Positions 22,441 to 35,100 of a stretch of 43,836 bases of DNA are shown here, piece after piece. The notes under the pieces are model-generated. The model saw nothing but the letters and a program-made list of their open reading frames with translations, searched no databases and had not been told where the DNA came from. The first letter of the stretch is position 1; the number at the start of each line of letters is the position of its first letter. Source of the stretch: Silene noctiflora (Eukaryota > Streptophyta > Magnoliopsida > Caryophyllales > Caryophyllaceae); contig VHZZ01000003.1 in the NCBI GenBank assembly GCA_009801015.1, positions 184,151 through 227,986 of the forward strand. The letters run 5' to 3'. The translations under genes were made by a program, and so were the position numbers.

Positions 22441-22892
22441 AATAGGGCAATAAATGATCTGAGCCGGCTCGTCAAGCCCTCGAAATCGACTCGGTCAAGG
22501 TTTGACTCGTGCTGCACGAGTCAAACCCAGCTCGAGTTCATGGCTAAATACGAGCTCGAGCACGGAAGCTCGTTTATAAAAAGAATTTGTAAAATTTTTA
22601 TACTAATAATATTCAAATTATATGTTATTTAGGCATTTATAAGTGTATTACTCGTATAATATACTACTATTTTTTAGAATTTTATAATCTTATTTGTATT
22701 TGAAAAATATTTAAATCTAGATAGATTTAAAAGGTGAGAAAGTGAAAATTATATAATGACAGAACGATCTCGATTCGAACTCGAGCCGAGCTTCAATTTA
22801 TTAGGCTTGACGAGGTTCGAGCCGAGCCCAAGCTTGAGCTAAAAATTTCGAGCCCAAGCTTGAGCTCAGATCACCTCGTTTACAACCCCCAG
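22441..22892. mobile_element. CTCGAGCC-rich hAT-like MITE
   Basis: The ends are inverted: TGATCTGAGC at 22457-22466 and GCTCAGATCA at 22863-22872, with GGGCAATAAA outside on the left and TTTACAACCCCC on the right. The interior is rich in CTCGAGCC, GAGCTCG and AAGCTTGAGC words on both flanks of an AT-rich middle. This resembles common plant non-autonomous hAT elements of the type AGGGGTGTAAACGAGC. It was inserted into the PPR-fragment cluster. Related element: 32438-32922. Confidence 0.55.
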
Positions 22893-23813
22893 GGGCAGTC
22901 CCCGATCCTGCAAAGATTTTTCACCATGGTACCACAGTCCATAGGTAACTATATCGCGCTGAATGGCTAGTTTTGTTTACTACCCAAGGGACTAGAATCT
23001 AATTTATTTTTTGTTTAACACCTTAATTAACGATAGCTACATCCAACAACTCAACAGCTTGTGGAAGTTGGTTTGTGGAAGTTGGTTATGGTGCACCAGA
23101 TCGTTAATTAAGGTGGTAAACAGAACTAAATTAGACTCAAACGGATACCGAACTTAGGCTTGCTTACAACCCACGGGGATAGAATACATTCGGCGAAGGA
23201 AATGGAGAGCACAGACATTGTCATTCTCCCCCATCCTGCAAAGACATTTCACCATGATACCACAAGTAACTATATCTGACTGACTGGCTAGCTTTGTTTA
23301 CCACCAGAAGTTTTGTTTAACACCTTAATTAACGACAGCTACGTCCAACAACTCGACAGCTTGTTGGAAATGGGTTATTGTGCACAAGGCCGTTTAATTA
23401 AGGTGTTAAACAAACCTAAATTAGACTCAAACGGATACCCAGCTTAGGCTTACAACCCAGGGGATAGAATACATTCGGCGAAGGAAATGGAGAGCACAGA
23501 CATTGTCATTGTAACTGTAGTTTAACACCTTAATTAACGACAGCTTGCAGAAATTAACGACAGCTACGTCCAACAACTCGACAGCTTGCAGAAATTGGTT
23601 ATTGTGCACAAGGCCGTTAATTAAGGTGTTAAACAAACATAAATTAGACTCAAACGGATACCCAAGCTTAAGGGACTTGTCAAGGAGAGAATACCCAAAT
23701 CAGCAAAGCCGACATTCGGATCGGGTACCGGATAAGTCGAGATGCGAATAGAGAGAAATGACAGTAGAATTAGGATGTAATAGCAGTAAATAGCCTGTTA
23801 AAATCTGCAATTT

Positions 23814-23886
23814 CCCATTAATCTATTCCACCAAATGATGTATCTTGTTCGCTGACCATCATCATTTGGTGGAATAGATTAATGGG
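23814..23886. repeat. Perfect 27-bp inverted repeat (hairpin)
   Basis: The arm at 23814-23840 (starting CCCATTAATCTATTCCACCA) is exactly complementary to 23860-23886, with a 19-base loop. Outside the arms a further ~5 of 7 bases pair. Either strand, if transcribed, would give an almost perfect ~30-bp stem. It lies just downstream of the PPR-derived array and next to a short duplicated piece (CCCTAATTGACATTGT at ~22224 and ~23914). Confidence 0.75.
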
Positions 23887-24000
23887 TAATTGGAGAATAT
23901 GAAACCCTAATTGACATTGTTGTCGAACATACTCCTAAACTTACAAGAATCATCCATATCAATAACCTTAAAATAAGTAGAATTGCAGAAATGAAGAGAT

Positions 24001-24240
24001 TTGAAATGCACATAACCATGAAATTAAAATTGAAATCGCAATCGAAAAGAAAGCGAAGACGCAGTAATCAGATTGAAATTGAAATCGCAATCGCAAGCGA
24101 AAAGAAGGCGAAAACAGAAATCGAAGAAGGAAGAGAAGAAAATTAGGGTTTGTTTAGCTAGCTTACCAGAAGAAACGGAAAGGAGAATTAGGGTTTATGA
24201 TGTCGATGAGTTTATGATGACTACTAGATTGGGTAAAATA
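24001..24240. repeat. Short tandem purine-rich duplication
   Basis: GAAATCGCAATCGAAAAGAAAGCGAA at ~24034 recurs at ~24080 as GAAATCGCAATCGCAAGCGAAAAGAAGGCGAA, so a ~45-base unit is duplicated. The plus-strand frame at 24073-24270 is basic (Lys/Arg-rich) and has no recognisable motif. AATTAGGGTTT words at ~24145 and ~24185 look like leader sequence of a plant gene, but no gene body follows. Confidence 0.4.
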
Positions 24241-24340
24241 GACCCGGTTCGAATAATCCGACTTGAATAGCCTGACTCATATTTAATCCGACTTAATGAC
24301 CGGACTCCAGCACTATCCAAAATTTGAATTGACCTGAATC

Positions 24341-24729
24341 TAGACCTGGCAAAAGTAACCCGACCCGAAAAGGTTGACCCGAGACCCGAAATAACCTGAA
24401 TTGCATCACCCGAATGTGACCCGAAAACCCGAACAGACCCGACCCAACCCGAATATGACCCGAGCTCTTGACCCGTAACTGACCCAACTTGAAAATGACC
24501 CTTTCAAAAGCCACTCAACCCGAAAATGACCCGACAAAACATAACTCTAATTGAACCGAAAAGACTTAAAATGACATTTTCTCTCTTATTCATTGACCCG
24601 ACCCGCTTACCCGAAACTGACCCGACGAACAAACCCAAAGTAGACCCGAAACCCGAAATGACCCGAGACAACCCGAATTAACCCGAAATTAATGAAAGAC
24701 CCGAACTGACCTGACCCAAACTGTCATAA
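24341..24729. mobile_element. ACCCGA-rich hAT-type MITE (degenerate right end)
   Basis: It begins TAGACCTGGCAAAAGTAACC, the terminus expected for the family defined by the elements at 27925 and 40767. It runs for ~390 bases of GACCCGA, AACCCGAA and TGACCCGA words. The right terminus near ...CAAACTGTCATAAG is poorly preserved, and I could not identify a target duplication. Confidence 0.55.
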
Positions 24730-25451
24730 GAACAGGAAAAAGTAACAAACATCGGTTGCATTATATTCGACTTTTTTTTGCTTTTTTGAACATTTATGTA
24801 TTTTTTCTGAACTTACTACCTCAAACTTTATTTGTTTTATTTTTTCCAAGTTTATTAAAGTTTATAAATTACTCCTTAGATTTTGATTTTTTCCGTTAAA
24901 ACTCAAATTTAACTAAACTTATAAATAATGTTTTTGAATTTTATTGTAATTCTTTTCAGCTTAATACTGAAGTGAATGAACTCAAGAAATTTTATTGTAA
25001 AACTCATAATTTTTAAAACAAAACTCAAAAATTTATGAAAATGCTCATAAACTATACAATTGATGGTAATAAATCGGATATATAATCTACTTACTGAGTA
25101 ATAAACAGTTTATTCTATTAGTAACTAATAATTATGTTTTGTTAATTGTTATTGAGCATATTTTATTTAGAAGACCGTCATCACAATATTCTTAAAAATA
25201 CACATCTTACGCGAAAAAGCAACTCTTTCTTTAGTATACAAATTAAAGTTCATAAAATTAGTCACATTGTATTCTTGTTATGTGTCAAATTTGTTCTTTT
25301 ACTTTTAGAAATGACTTTAATCGATCTGGGTAAAAAATGTACTTGGAAAAAATATTTGACAAAAAATCGATAAAAGGGCAACAAAATTTGTACAAAAAAT
25401 AAACTTAAAAGCGCGAAAAATGATGACTGATGAGCACTAGGATATAATTAA

Positions 25452-25916
25452 TTAATAATTAATCGCACAATTCACATATAAAACCAGATTAATCACTTTT
25501 ACAGAAGCATCTGGCAGGCTCGGAGCTATTCTCGCAAAACATACAAAATACTCGTCATCATCAATGTAAGATAATATAATTTCGAGTATTTGGTGTTTAT
25601 AATGAAGAGTATAATTACATATCTGGACGAGCTGAAAGGGTTCGGTATATAGGTATCCTTTTCCGGCATTGCTGTACAAAATTCTGTACTTGGGCTGTTT
25701 CAGTTTCAATAATGGGGTGTTAAACTGTATATCTGTGGCTTCTTCCATTACACATCCGAACCCTTTTGCACAAGACCATGTCACGTAATGATCTCTCCCA
25801 CAAAAAGAGACTTTTTTTAGCCTCGTGATAATAGCTATAAGATGATAGTGTGGATCATCCTTCGTCTCAGACTTGTTTTGTGCCACCAGATGCCATTTTA
25901 GGTTGTGCCCATTGCC
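25452..25916 (-). CDS. Unrecognised open frame, probably a gene fragment
   Basis: An open frame of ~155 codons. It reads AIGNGHNLKWHLVAQNKSET from ~25916, continues through TRLKKVSFCGRDHYVTWSCA, KGFGCVMEEATDIQFNTPLL and KLKQPKYRILYSNAGKGYLY, and ends ...VLYVNCAINY with a stop at 25452. The in-frame ATG is at 25884-25886, but plausible protein sequence continues upstream of it to a stop near 25930. This suggests either an exon edge or a truncated start. Composition is protein-like (Cys, Trp, mixed charge), yet I recognise no family. It lies 200 bases beyond the UPF1 stop on the same strand, so it could also overlap the UPF1 3' UTR. Confidence 0.35.
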   Translation of the reverse strand, partial: GNGHNLKWHLVAQNKSETKDDPHYHLIAIITRLKKVSFCGRDHYVTWSCAKGFGCVMEEATDIQFNTPLLKLKQPKYRILYSNAGKGYLYTEPFQLVQICNYTLHYKHQILEIILSYIDDDEYFVCFARIAPSLPDASVKVINLVLYVNCAINY

Positions 25917-26115
25917 AATGGCAAAAAATCACTCTATTTGGGATTTTCACCATTTTGGACATTTAGTAACTGTGGTAGTGGCAAGCGTTGAAGACAAACT
26001 CACCTTGGGTATGGTAATTTCCATCTGAATTCATATGGCGGCAAAGGAGCGGCACAAACCAAGTTGCTGAAATCAAAGATTAATCCATTTCAGGGAACGC
26101 AAACCAAAGACACGC

Positions 26116-29100
26116 TCAACCACTGTAGTGGACTTTCTGATTCTGCACGCTCTGCCCCTGCTGGTTAGGCTGTGATTGGACTTGCTGATGAGTATTCTGC
26201 AAATTCAATGGCTGGGGGTTGTAATGTGCAAAAGGTTGCGAGTACAAGGGATTCATTAGAGCCTGCAAAAAGAAATTTGAATTAAACATAAAACTACGTG
26301 CACTTGGACTTGGTTATCTTGCCTATATATATCATCACACAGGTTAAGTGTTTGACATTATTCTCTGAAAGTATCAAATGTTATTGCGCTAAAATGAAAG
26401 AGATCATCCACCTCCACTGTTCGATTACAAAAACACCACCAATGCAGATTACAGACCACAAAGACTAGGGAGACTCAGAATTAAGCAGTCCGACCTGTGC
26501 CCTAACATTTTTGTGGGGTATGTCTAAAAGGCAAATAATTTTCATTGAAGAAAATGGAAGAGTAAAACTAAAAACAAAGCTAAACTGATCATATCGAATA
26601 AATAAACACAACAAAAATAAGAAATGTTTAGAATTAACTGGTTACCTGTGACTGAAGATGGTTAGCATTACCCATGCCAAAATGGCCCTGAGAGCTATCT
26701 TCTTGAGATGGATCGTTGAAGCCAACTTGAGTAAAAAGTCCTTGTGATCCATGAGCCATATAATCCTGTAAGGAGCAAACAGATATAGGAGTGCAGCTTT
26801 GTTTAAAAAAAGCGCGCCTCGAGTGCACCTAAGGCGGGCCTTGGATGAGGCAATAGCCAAAACGCCTTAGTGCATTTTCGGTGAGCCTTTTAGATGAGGT
26901 TCACTAAACAAGACTCATTCATACGTAATCCAACTTGAGTAAGAAGTCCCCAACTTTAACCCCTTTACATGTAAGTCGACATGACAACTCCTAAAAAGGT
27001 ATTGTTGCTCAAACTTTTATTTGGAAAATACAATTTTTTTATTAAAATAGGGCGCCTCGCTTCCAAATGGCATGCGCCTTCTCCTTGCGCTTTGTGGCCT
27101 CAGCCTCTTAGGGCCTTGGCACACCTCGCCAAACTAGGAAGTGCAGAAACAAAACTCGCAGCACCAGAAGATGAGAAGTTAGTCATACCTGGGACATGAA
27201 GTCGTTCCCACTACCAAAACGTGAAAATCCAGCCTGAGAGTTCTGGTTCATGTAGCTACCAGGGAAACCTGATTGTGCTCCCTGTGTGGCATAATCAACT
27301 GAATAGCCGCCTTGTGAAGCCTGTCACCATACACAAGTTTCAACATCACATGAAATCGTGTCGGGATCAATAGAGTAGAGAATAACTTTACATTGTACAG
27401 TTTACCCAAATATTGTACAGAGTAAATAATTATTCATTCCTTCTTAATGTATAATCATAATATACCCAACGATTTTCTATAATCCATCTATTGTAAACTC
27501 TGCCAGAAAATAACTCAACTGGATCCCAATCCCATAAAATCATAAATAACAAGACGATACAAAGAAATGCAGTGTCAATAATATCTCACGTCAGACTTAA
27601 GAATCACCAATGTTCAGCAAGAACAAAGATAAGCATCACGCTATCAAGCACTCTCTCGGAAGTCTCTCCACCGGAATTGCGACATTCATTAAAATACTAC
27701 TCACATTCCACGTATATTTAACAAATATTGCAAATTGCAATTCCAGTGAACTGAAGGGAGTATCATCTGACCAAAGGATACAATCATCCATACGATGATT
27801 AAGAGTATTGAAAACAAAAAAAGACATTCCTGAGAAATGACTACAAGTCCAACATTTTCAACCAAGAATGACAGCTCTTTATTAGTATTAACCTAACCAA
27901 CACTTAAAAAAATTTAGCCACCGCTAGAGGTGGCAATAGGGTCAGTCGAATCGGGATTGGTCAGGTCAAGCCTGGTTGGGTCGTATCAGGTTCAAGCCAT
28001 ATCAGGTTAGCAAACTGTTTCGGGTTGAGCCATTTTGGAAAAACTGATGTGCCGGGTTGGGTTGGGTCATCATCGGGTCTAGTTACTTTATCACATTATT
28101 TCAATTTTTTTTCATTAAGTTTGGTTTTCAACCATTATTTTGGTGTAGCTACTTTGTTATTAAGTCAAACGTACAAAAGTAAGCACCAAATCGCTTTCAT
28201 TTTGATCAATATTAAGCTTAATAATTATCGGGTTCATATCGGGTTGAGTCGGATTCCGCTCACTGATCATTGGTTGGGTCGTATCTGGTGTCAGGACGTG
28301 AGTGGGCAAGGTCGGTCAGGTCGGTTTTAGGTTGCTAAATTTCCCTCTTTTATTGGGTCGGGTTGGGTCAAGTTTGCCAGCTTTAGTCACCGCCATCAAA
28401 AGTGTGCAAAAACAAAAGAATGGAATGGATCATGCCCATAGCAAAAAGTCAAAAACAATGTCTACAAGTCTTAACATTTTCAACCAACAATGACAGCACT
28501 TTATTAATCATAAACCAACCAACACTTGGAAGAATTTAGTCACCGCCTTCAAAAGAGTGCAAAAACAAAAGAATAGAATGGATCATGCACATACCAAAAA
28601 CAACTGTATGTATTAGCATGAGAAACATACCTGAGTCGAAAACTCAGCAATATTGTACGGAACATGTGATCCTTGACTCTTGAAATCGTCACCCAAAAAG
28701 TCCTAACATATTGGCCAAATAGATGAGCTTTTCAGTTTTCAGAACAAAATGGCTACATAGTACATAGGCCAGAGTATGAACTCCGTTTCTTTAAAGAAAG
28801 TAAGAGACGGTAATACCTGTGACATGCCTCCCATAGAAAACCCATCACGGAAAGACTGATTAGGACCCTGAATACCCATAAGCTATATATGTCAGTTACA
28901 AGCCCACTATGACTTCGACGCAAAAGCAAACATAGCAGGAAAAAAAATTGCTGACGATAAAAAAAAATAAAATAAAATAAAAAACTTACATTGGAAACAA
29001 AACCAGGTTGTGAAAATGGACCACCAACAGATGATTGGCTATTTGGGCTTTCCAGAGGAAAGTTAAAGCTAGGACCAGGATTTCCAATAGGCTGCTGAGA

Positions 29101-32100
29101 GCCTTGCTGCTGAGGAAGGTGACTGCCAATAGGAGCAGCACTGCCTCGGCCTGCACCAAAGCCACGGTTGCCAGGCTGAGGTACTTGAGGAACAGCTCCA
29201 ACAGGACCATGCACAGCACGAGTGGGAATAGCATATGGCTGAGCCGGTGGTGCTCCATGATAAGGATGAAGGGGAACTCGATGCACAGGGAACCCAGCAG
29301 GATGTACTCCTTGCTTGGGAGTACCGTTAGGCGGTCCATGTGGAATATAACCTTATGTAAGAAAGAATATCCAAACCATCATTAAACAAGCAATATGGAA
29401 ACTAAGTATTTCATGCACTTACAACTGTGATAATCAAACACAGATGCTAGATCTCAATTCAATATAATGATGATACCTCGACCACGGCCATTTCTTCTAT
29501 CAGCATTTGAACCGCTTGCTGAAACCGGTGAAAAATTATCACCAGGTATGCCCGCAGCTGCACCATAGAAAAGTCGGCGATCATTGTAGATCTGTTGCAA
29601 GATAGAAGCACAACGATTAGTGACACGACAACATTATATTTGTGGCTCAATGGCCCCAAATAGCATCCTTTTGCCCAGCCCCCACCCCAGGATAAAGAAC
29701 TAAATATTAATTTTACCTTCTTGGGTTTTTGGAACTGCACCATACTTTGCTTCAGGTTATTAAGAGGTCCTTCCACCAAGCACTCATGATCCTTAACAAA
29801 CACGACAATGCAGAAAGCAACATTTTAGAAGATACATATCAAGCTTGCTTATTCAATTTACAATGAAACTGGAAGTCTGGAAGGGAGTAAGATAGCTTCA
29901 GCCTTTAAAAAATCAATTACTAGGTGCATGTCAATAATTGATTGCCTTAAATGCATCATTTATAACATAACAAAAAAGAATGTAAAATACAGAAACCAAA
30001 CAGGTGAAGAAATACCTTGTAATGTGTTAATAAGCCGTTCCAGAGTGGTTGCTTGCTCAGAACTTTTGGATTCCCCAAAACAACAATGCCATAACGAGCT
30101 CTTGTCAACGCCACATTGAGCCTGCGCGGATCATTAAGAAATCCTATGCCCTGAACAGATGATACATTGAGAAATCAGCAAATATGAACATGGTATAAAC
30201 ATCTGCAGTTTATGTTTTTTATCAACAAATTTCCAGAAATAGCATCTCTCCTACCATCAAACAAACATAGTTTTAAATATCAGCCGCAACATCGATATGC
30301 GACCGCATTTTACTACTTTTAAAATTAGCATAAAGGTTTTGAAGTTTACGGCGACCGCATTTAGTGAGATTAGGCAGAGACAACCAATACCGCGAGTCCG
30401 CAACAGCAACAAGCACCGAGATTGAATATTATACAAGAAGAAACTGTTCATGAATCTAAATTAGCTAGAAACTAAGCATAAATTGAGATGGGATCTCATA
30501 TGATAACTTAGCTCAAAAATGTCCAAACCAAGTAAGGTGCTAAGTCTACAATCCACTAACCACCACCAAGGCCCAACTATAAGAAACCAATGTATGCCAG
30601 CTACAAAGGAAAAATGAGTTAGCTATCAAAAAGATGGACGTTTCAAAATCTCTGCCGAGATGTATCGTATCGGTCGAGCATCACCGCAACTCATCGGCGA
30701 TGACCGATTAAGGACACATTACATATTTATACCGCTACCGAAATTTTGAACCATGGCTAAAGGTGAACTAGGACCAATGAGTTGCAGACTCACTCTTAGA
30801 AGTTGCAGATTTGTTACAATTAAAATACTTCTGTAGTACCCTAGGCTCCATCAATTTCAACGTTCAGCAGAAAGAAGCAGCAAAACTTGTACAACGGCCC
30901 ACGTAAAGATGACTACTTTCTATGTTGTAGAATTCATCCAATGACAATGCTGAAAGCTGTAGAGTTCTAATTGAACACAAAGCCATTCAATGTGTTCATG
31001 CGAGGCATGGGAGACACTACTGTTGTAAGACGCCACACAATGTTCTGCCAGTATTACAATCTTCCATTTGATTGAACGTTTTTCAGGATTCCCCTCACAT
31101 ATTTTTAGAAACATATTTAATCAAATCGAAAAGAGGAAATATCTAATATGGCACGATTTCTGATTGGCTTCTCCATATATAATAACAATATTAAGCATCA
31201 AATTTAGGTATCAGACGGAAGATTACACAACAATAACAAAGATTGTAAGAGATGGGTAGGCAACCAATGGACCAACCTGATGCTCATTACTCCTGACACA
31301 AGACAAAATAATATAATCTTTTTCTCTCCCTTGGAATGAATCAACACTTGCCACCTATAAAAAAGACCAATGAGAATCACATTTGGTATGACACTTAATT
31401 TCAAACAACAGAAACAGTAATACAGTATTACACAATATTGTACCTCAATTTCCTTGTAAAGTTGCTGTCTGAGGGAACCATTTCTCGCCATATAGTTCAC
31501 AATATATGCCCTTTGTCCCTCATAAGGTGTAATTACCCCGATCTGTAGCATACTCGACAATATAACTAGTAAGTATATTTGAATTTTAAGCACAAAAGTA
31601 TCAATATTCATATGATAGTGGGAAAAAATCACAGGGACTGAACGTGAACTCAAGCATACCTGACTAGGAACCACACCGCTTCTTAAGAAGGTAGTCACTA
31701 TTTTTTCAACATTTGCAGCCTCGGTGCGATTGAGGTATGATGTTCCGCTGGAACTTATCTCCTCTTGCCCCATCTGAAAAGCATGTCCTAAGGTCAATAC
31801 ACAGCCCATAAAGATATATAAACACCGTTTTTGTTTGCAAGATATTAATTTTAGGTCAGACTTTGCCCTCTTTGATTGTAGTTCTATAGAGAGATGAGAA
31901 ATAACACAATGTAATTTGCTGCATAAGATTAACCTTGGTACTTTTCTAGTACAGACTACAGAGTATTCTTGTAAATTAGGTTTTTTTGACAAAAGCAACC
32001 TAAAATGTACCTCACTTTTTTTTCATACACGACCAAATATGATTTAATTTTTTGGGGATCTTTCCTTAACGTGAGGTATTTCCCATCATCCTAAACATGA

Positions 32101-35100
32101 GCCAGTTCAAGCATGCCTTTCCATACCTAAGAAATAATATAATCCTCATCAAATCTCAGCTTCTACAAATTATATACCTGGACATAAAAGAGCATGGGGC
32201 GGTTTGGAACAGGCCATGGAAAATCAATGCCTGGTGATAACCTCTCATTGATTGTGACGCCATTCTGAAGTGTACCTTCATAAAAGCTGTTGGAAGGGAA
32301 CTCTGATAATGCCGGATGCATACGATATTGTACCTGAAATCGAAAATTAAAAGAAAAAAATTGGAACCATGGATAGCTTACAATCAAAGATACTGCTATA
32401 CTAACAATATAACTATTCAGTCCAGCAGCCCTTATTTGAGGTGATAATAAGACGAGACAACTCGTGAGCAGCTCGAGCTCGGCTAGGTCAAAACTCGGCA
32501 AGTGCGAGCTTGACTCGAGCTAAGGCTCGGCTCGATAACTTAACGAGTCAAGCCGAGCTATCGTTGGCTCGGCTCGAAAAGCTCGCGAGCGGCTCGAACT
32601 TGTGTGATAAAATAATATTTTGCACTTAATTTTTAAAAATATTCATCATGATCATCTATTGTATAGCCATATCAAATGTTTTCATTAATTTGTCTAATAT
32701 TTTTATATATAATCTCGAATCATGTTATTGAAACTATTCAAAGAAAAAATATTATTATAACTTAAAAATTATATATAGGCTCGCTTAGAGCTCGAACTCG
32801 GCTCGAGCTCAGGTTAACACTCGCGAGCATGATAACAAGCTCAATTATTTCAAGCCCGAGTTTTGTTTCATGAGCAAAAGCCGAGCAAGGCCAAGCTCAG
32901 ACTCGGCTCGTTATCACCCCCTACGTCATACATATGCCTTAAAAATCCAAATCAAAGAATGAAATAATTAGAGAACACAATTATAAACAAGGGAGTAGCA
33001 CCTGCAATCTGATAGGCTTCACACCAAGCATGACAAGACGTTCAAATAGGGACTGCGCCAAACCAGCTCGAGCAGCTTTCTTGCACATTATCACAGGACC
33101 AAGTTGACAATGGTCGCCAACAAGAACAGCCTGAAAAGTCAGCTTGCATTAGAAAAATGGGAAAAAAAAAATTCAAACCCATGCATATGCAGCAAGATCT
33201 GCTCAGAATTCCCTCTGTTCCATTGGAACAGACATATTTGCTTCAAATGCCTTCAATACAAGGTTTTTCAAAAAGGAAGATTTAAGAGGGTGAATTAGGA
33301 CCGACACTCGAATGATTGTGTGGTATCAATGGCCTATTTCTACCTTACATAGTGAATCAACCAGGCTAAAGGGAGTCCAAAAGAGCAATAACAAATTTTT
33401 ACAAGGCTAGGACTAGAACTCACCTGCTTGGCACCAAGTACAAGTGGAATGAGACACTCGGGTTCTGTTGATTGGGTGGACTCATCAATTAGTACCTAAA
33501 ATCAACAACAATCAAGCACCAAGTTGGGCCGGATATTTTCAGGAAAAAAAAAAAAAAAAACTCACGACAAATAACTTCATACCTGCCGGAACCTAAAATT
33601 AGAAAGACGGGGATCTCCAGCTCCAACACATGTACAGCAAATCACGTCTGCACTCTGAGCTATCTCCCTTTCTGTTGCTCGCTTCAAAGCTTTGTACTTT
33701 TTCTCATCACTGCTGGACAATTCTCCTGAAAAATTAAGAAGCGGGCTTTAGCTAAAATTAAGACGCAGGCTAAGTTCACAGATGTACAGCCAGGAGGATC
33801 AATGAACAAAGAATAAAAAATTACATGATGAAAACTTGAAAAGCATCATTTTTACTTCAATCACAGGCAAAAATAGGTTAGAACTTTTGCAGTACGGTTT
33901 AAGTAGGAGGAGGGCTGTGCACTGGTCCGGTCCGGAACCGGAACAGGAATCACCAAAAATCAAGGACAGGAAACCGGTCCGGCCGATTCCTAGGGCTGTG
34001 CACCAGAACCAGAATCACCAAAAAAACATGGACAGGAAACCGCAGGCTGTGCAACGGCCCGGCCAATTACGGTCCAATTTTCTGGTCCGGACCGGTTCAT
34101 GCACACCTCCGCCACCTAGATTCTAAACGACCACATATCCCTAAAATCTGATAGATCCCTGGCCATACCCCCATGCTGATGCAAAATATATATCAAGCAT
34201 CCAATTCATTCACGACTCCACAGCTATTTACTGATCAGAAATGATAGTTGCCAAATAAAGCAAAGCTCACCCCTCCCATTCTAAAACAAAATATCCACTC
34301 CCACAAAAAAAAAAAAAAAAATATCAATAGAATTGATAGTAACCAGATAAAAATAAACATAGGCCACGTATAATTGGACGGCAACGTTGACTGAAAAGGC
34401 GCATTTCAATTGAAGACAGCACAAAGGAGTTGACAGGTCAAAGCCCACAAACATGTGAATCCTCCGCTTATAAATCAACAAAAAAAATCCTAGAACAAAG
34501 ATAACCAAAATGACGAAATATTACCTTGTTCATCCTTCAGCTGTTGTAGTTTGTGCAATTCACTCTTTTCTGAAGTATCAAGGTGCCGAACCTATAAAGA
34601 ATGAAATGGGAACTGAATAAAAATAAAAACTCTAATGCCTTGTAAAAATAACATTACATTATGAAAGTAAAAAGACCTGATAATGAAGTGTCAGATGCTC
34701 AACAGGAGAACTAACAGCCTCCCTTGACTTGGCACAAAGTCTGACCACCTAATCAAAAATTACAGGTTATAAAATAAACAAATCTGTCATACATTAAATA
34801 GATGGGAAGTTCCATTTTGCCATGTGAAGTAAGAACAGATTTGATTACCTTTAAGCCAGTAGCACTTATCTTTTCAGCAAGTTGGTCTACAGCCACATTA
34901 CTCGGTGCACAAACCAAAACCTAACAAGCATGTTCAAATAAGTGAGACTGCGAGAGATAGAGACAATACAGAATAACCATGAAGGAGAAGCATCAAGTGT
35001 GGCAGTTACCTGCCCTTGGCCTTGCTTGGCCATGTGATAAACAATAGCAGCTGAAGTTACGGTTTTCCCCGTGCCAGGAGGGCCCTGAATCAAACTTAAG

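Larger units (their letters stand above)
21829..23690 (-). repeat. Array of four PPR-derived inverted-repeat units
   Basis: Four copies of a ~95-115-bp unit lie at 21964-22057, 23013-23121, 23315-23411 and 23520-23634. Each starts near GTTTAACACCTTAATTAACG and ends with the inverted complement, CGTTAATTAAGGTGTTAAAC, so each unit is a hairpin. On the minus strand the right arm and spacer translate as FNTLINGLVHNNQ...AVELLD, a PPR motif, so the palindromic arm is itself coding-derived. Flanking pieces (GGGATAGAAT...CATTCGGCG...GGAGAGCA) are also copied at ~21840, ~23172 and ~23460, so larger blocks of about 250-300 bp were duplicated. None keeps an open frame. Confidence 0.75.

Noticed and set aside
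21435..23751. A functional PPR gene in the cluster.
   Set aside because: The motifs are split over frames by indels, carry stops and are rearranged; no start or continuous array of repeats exists.
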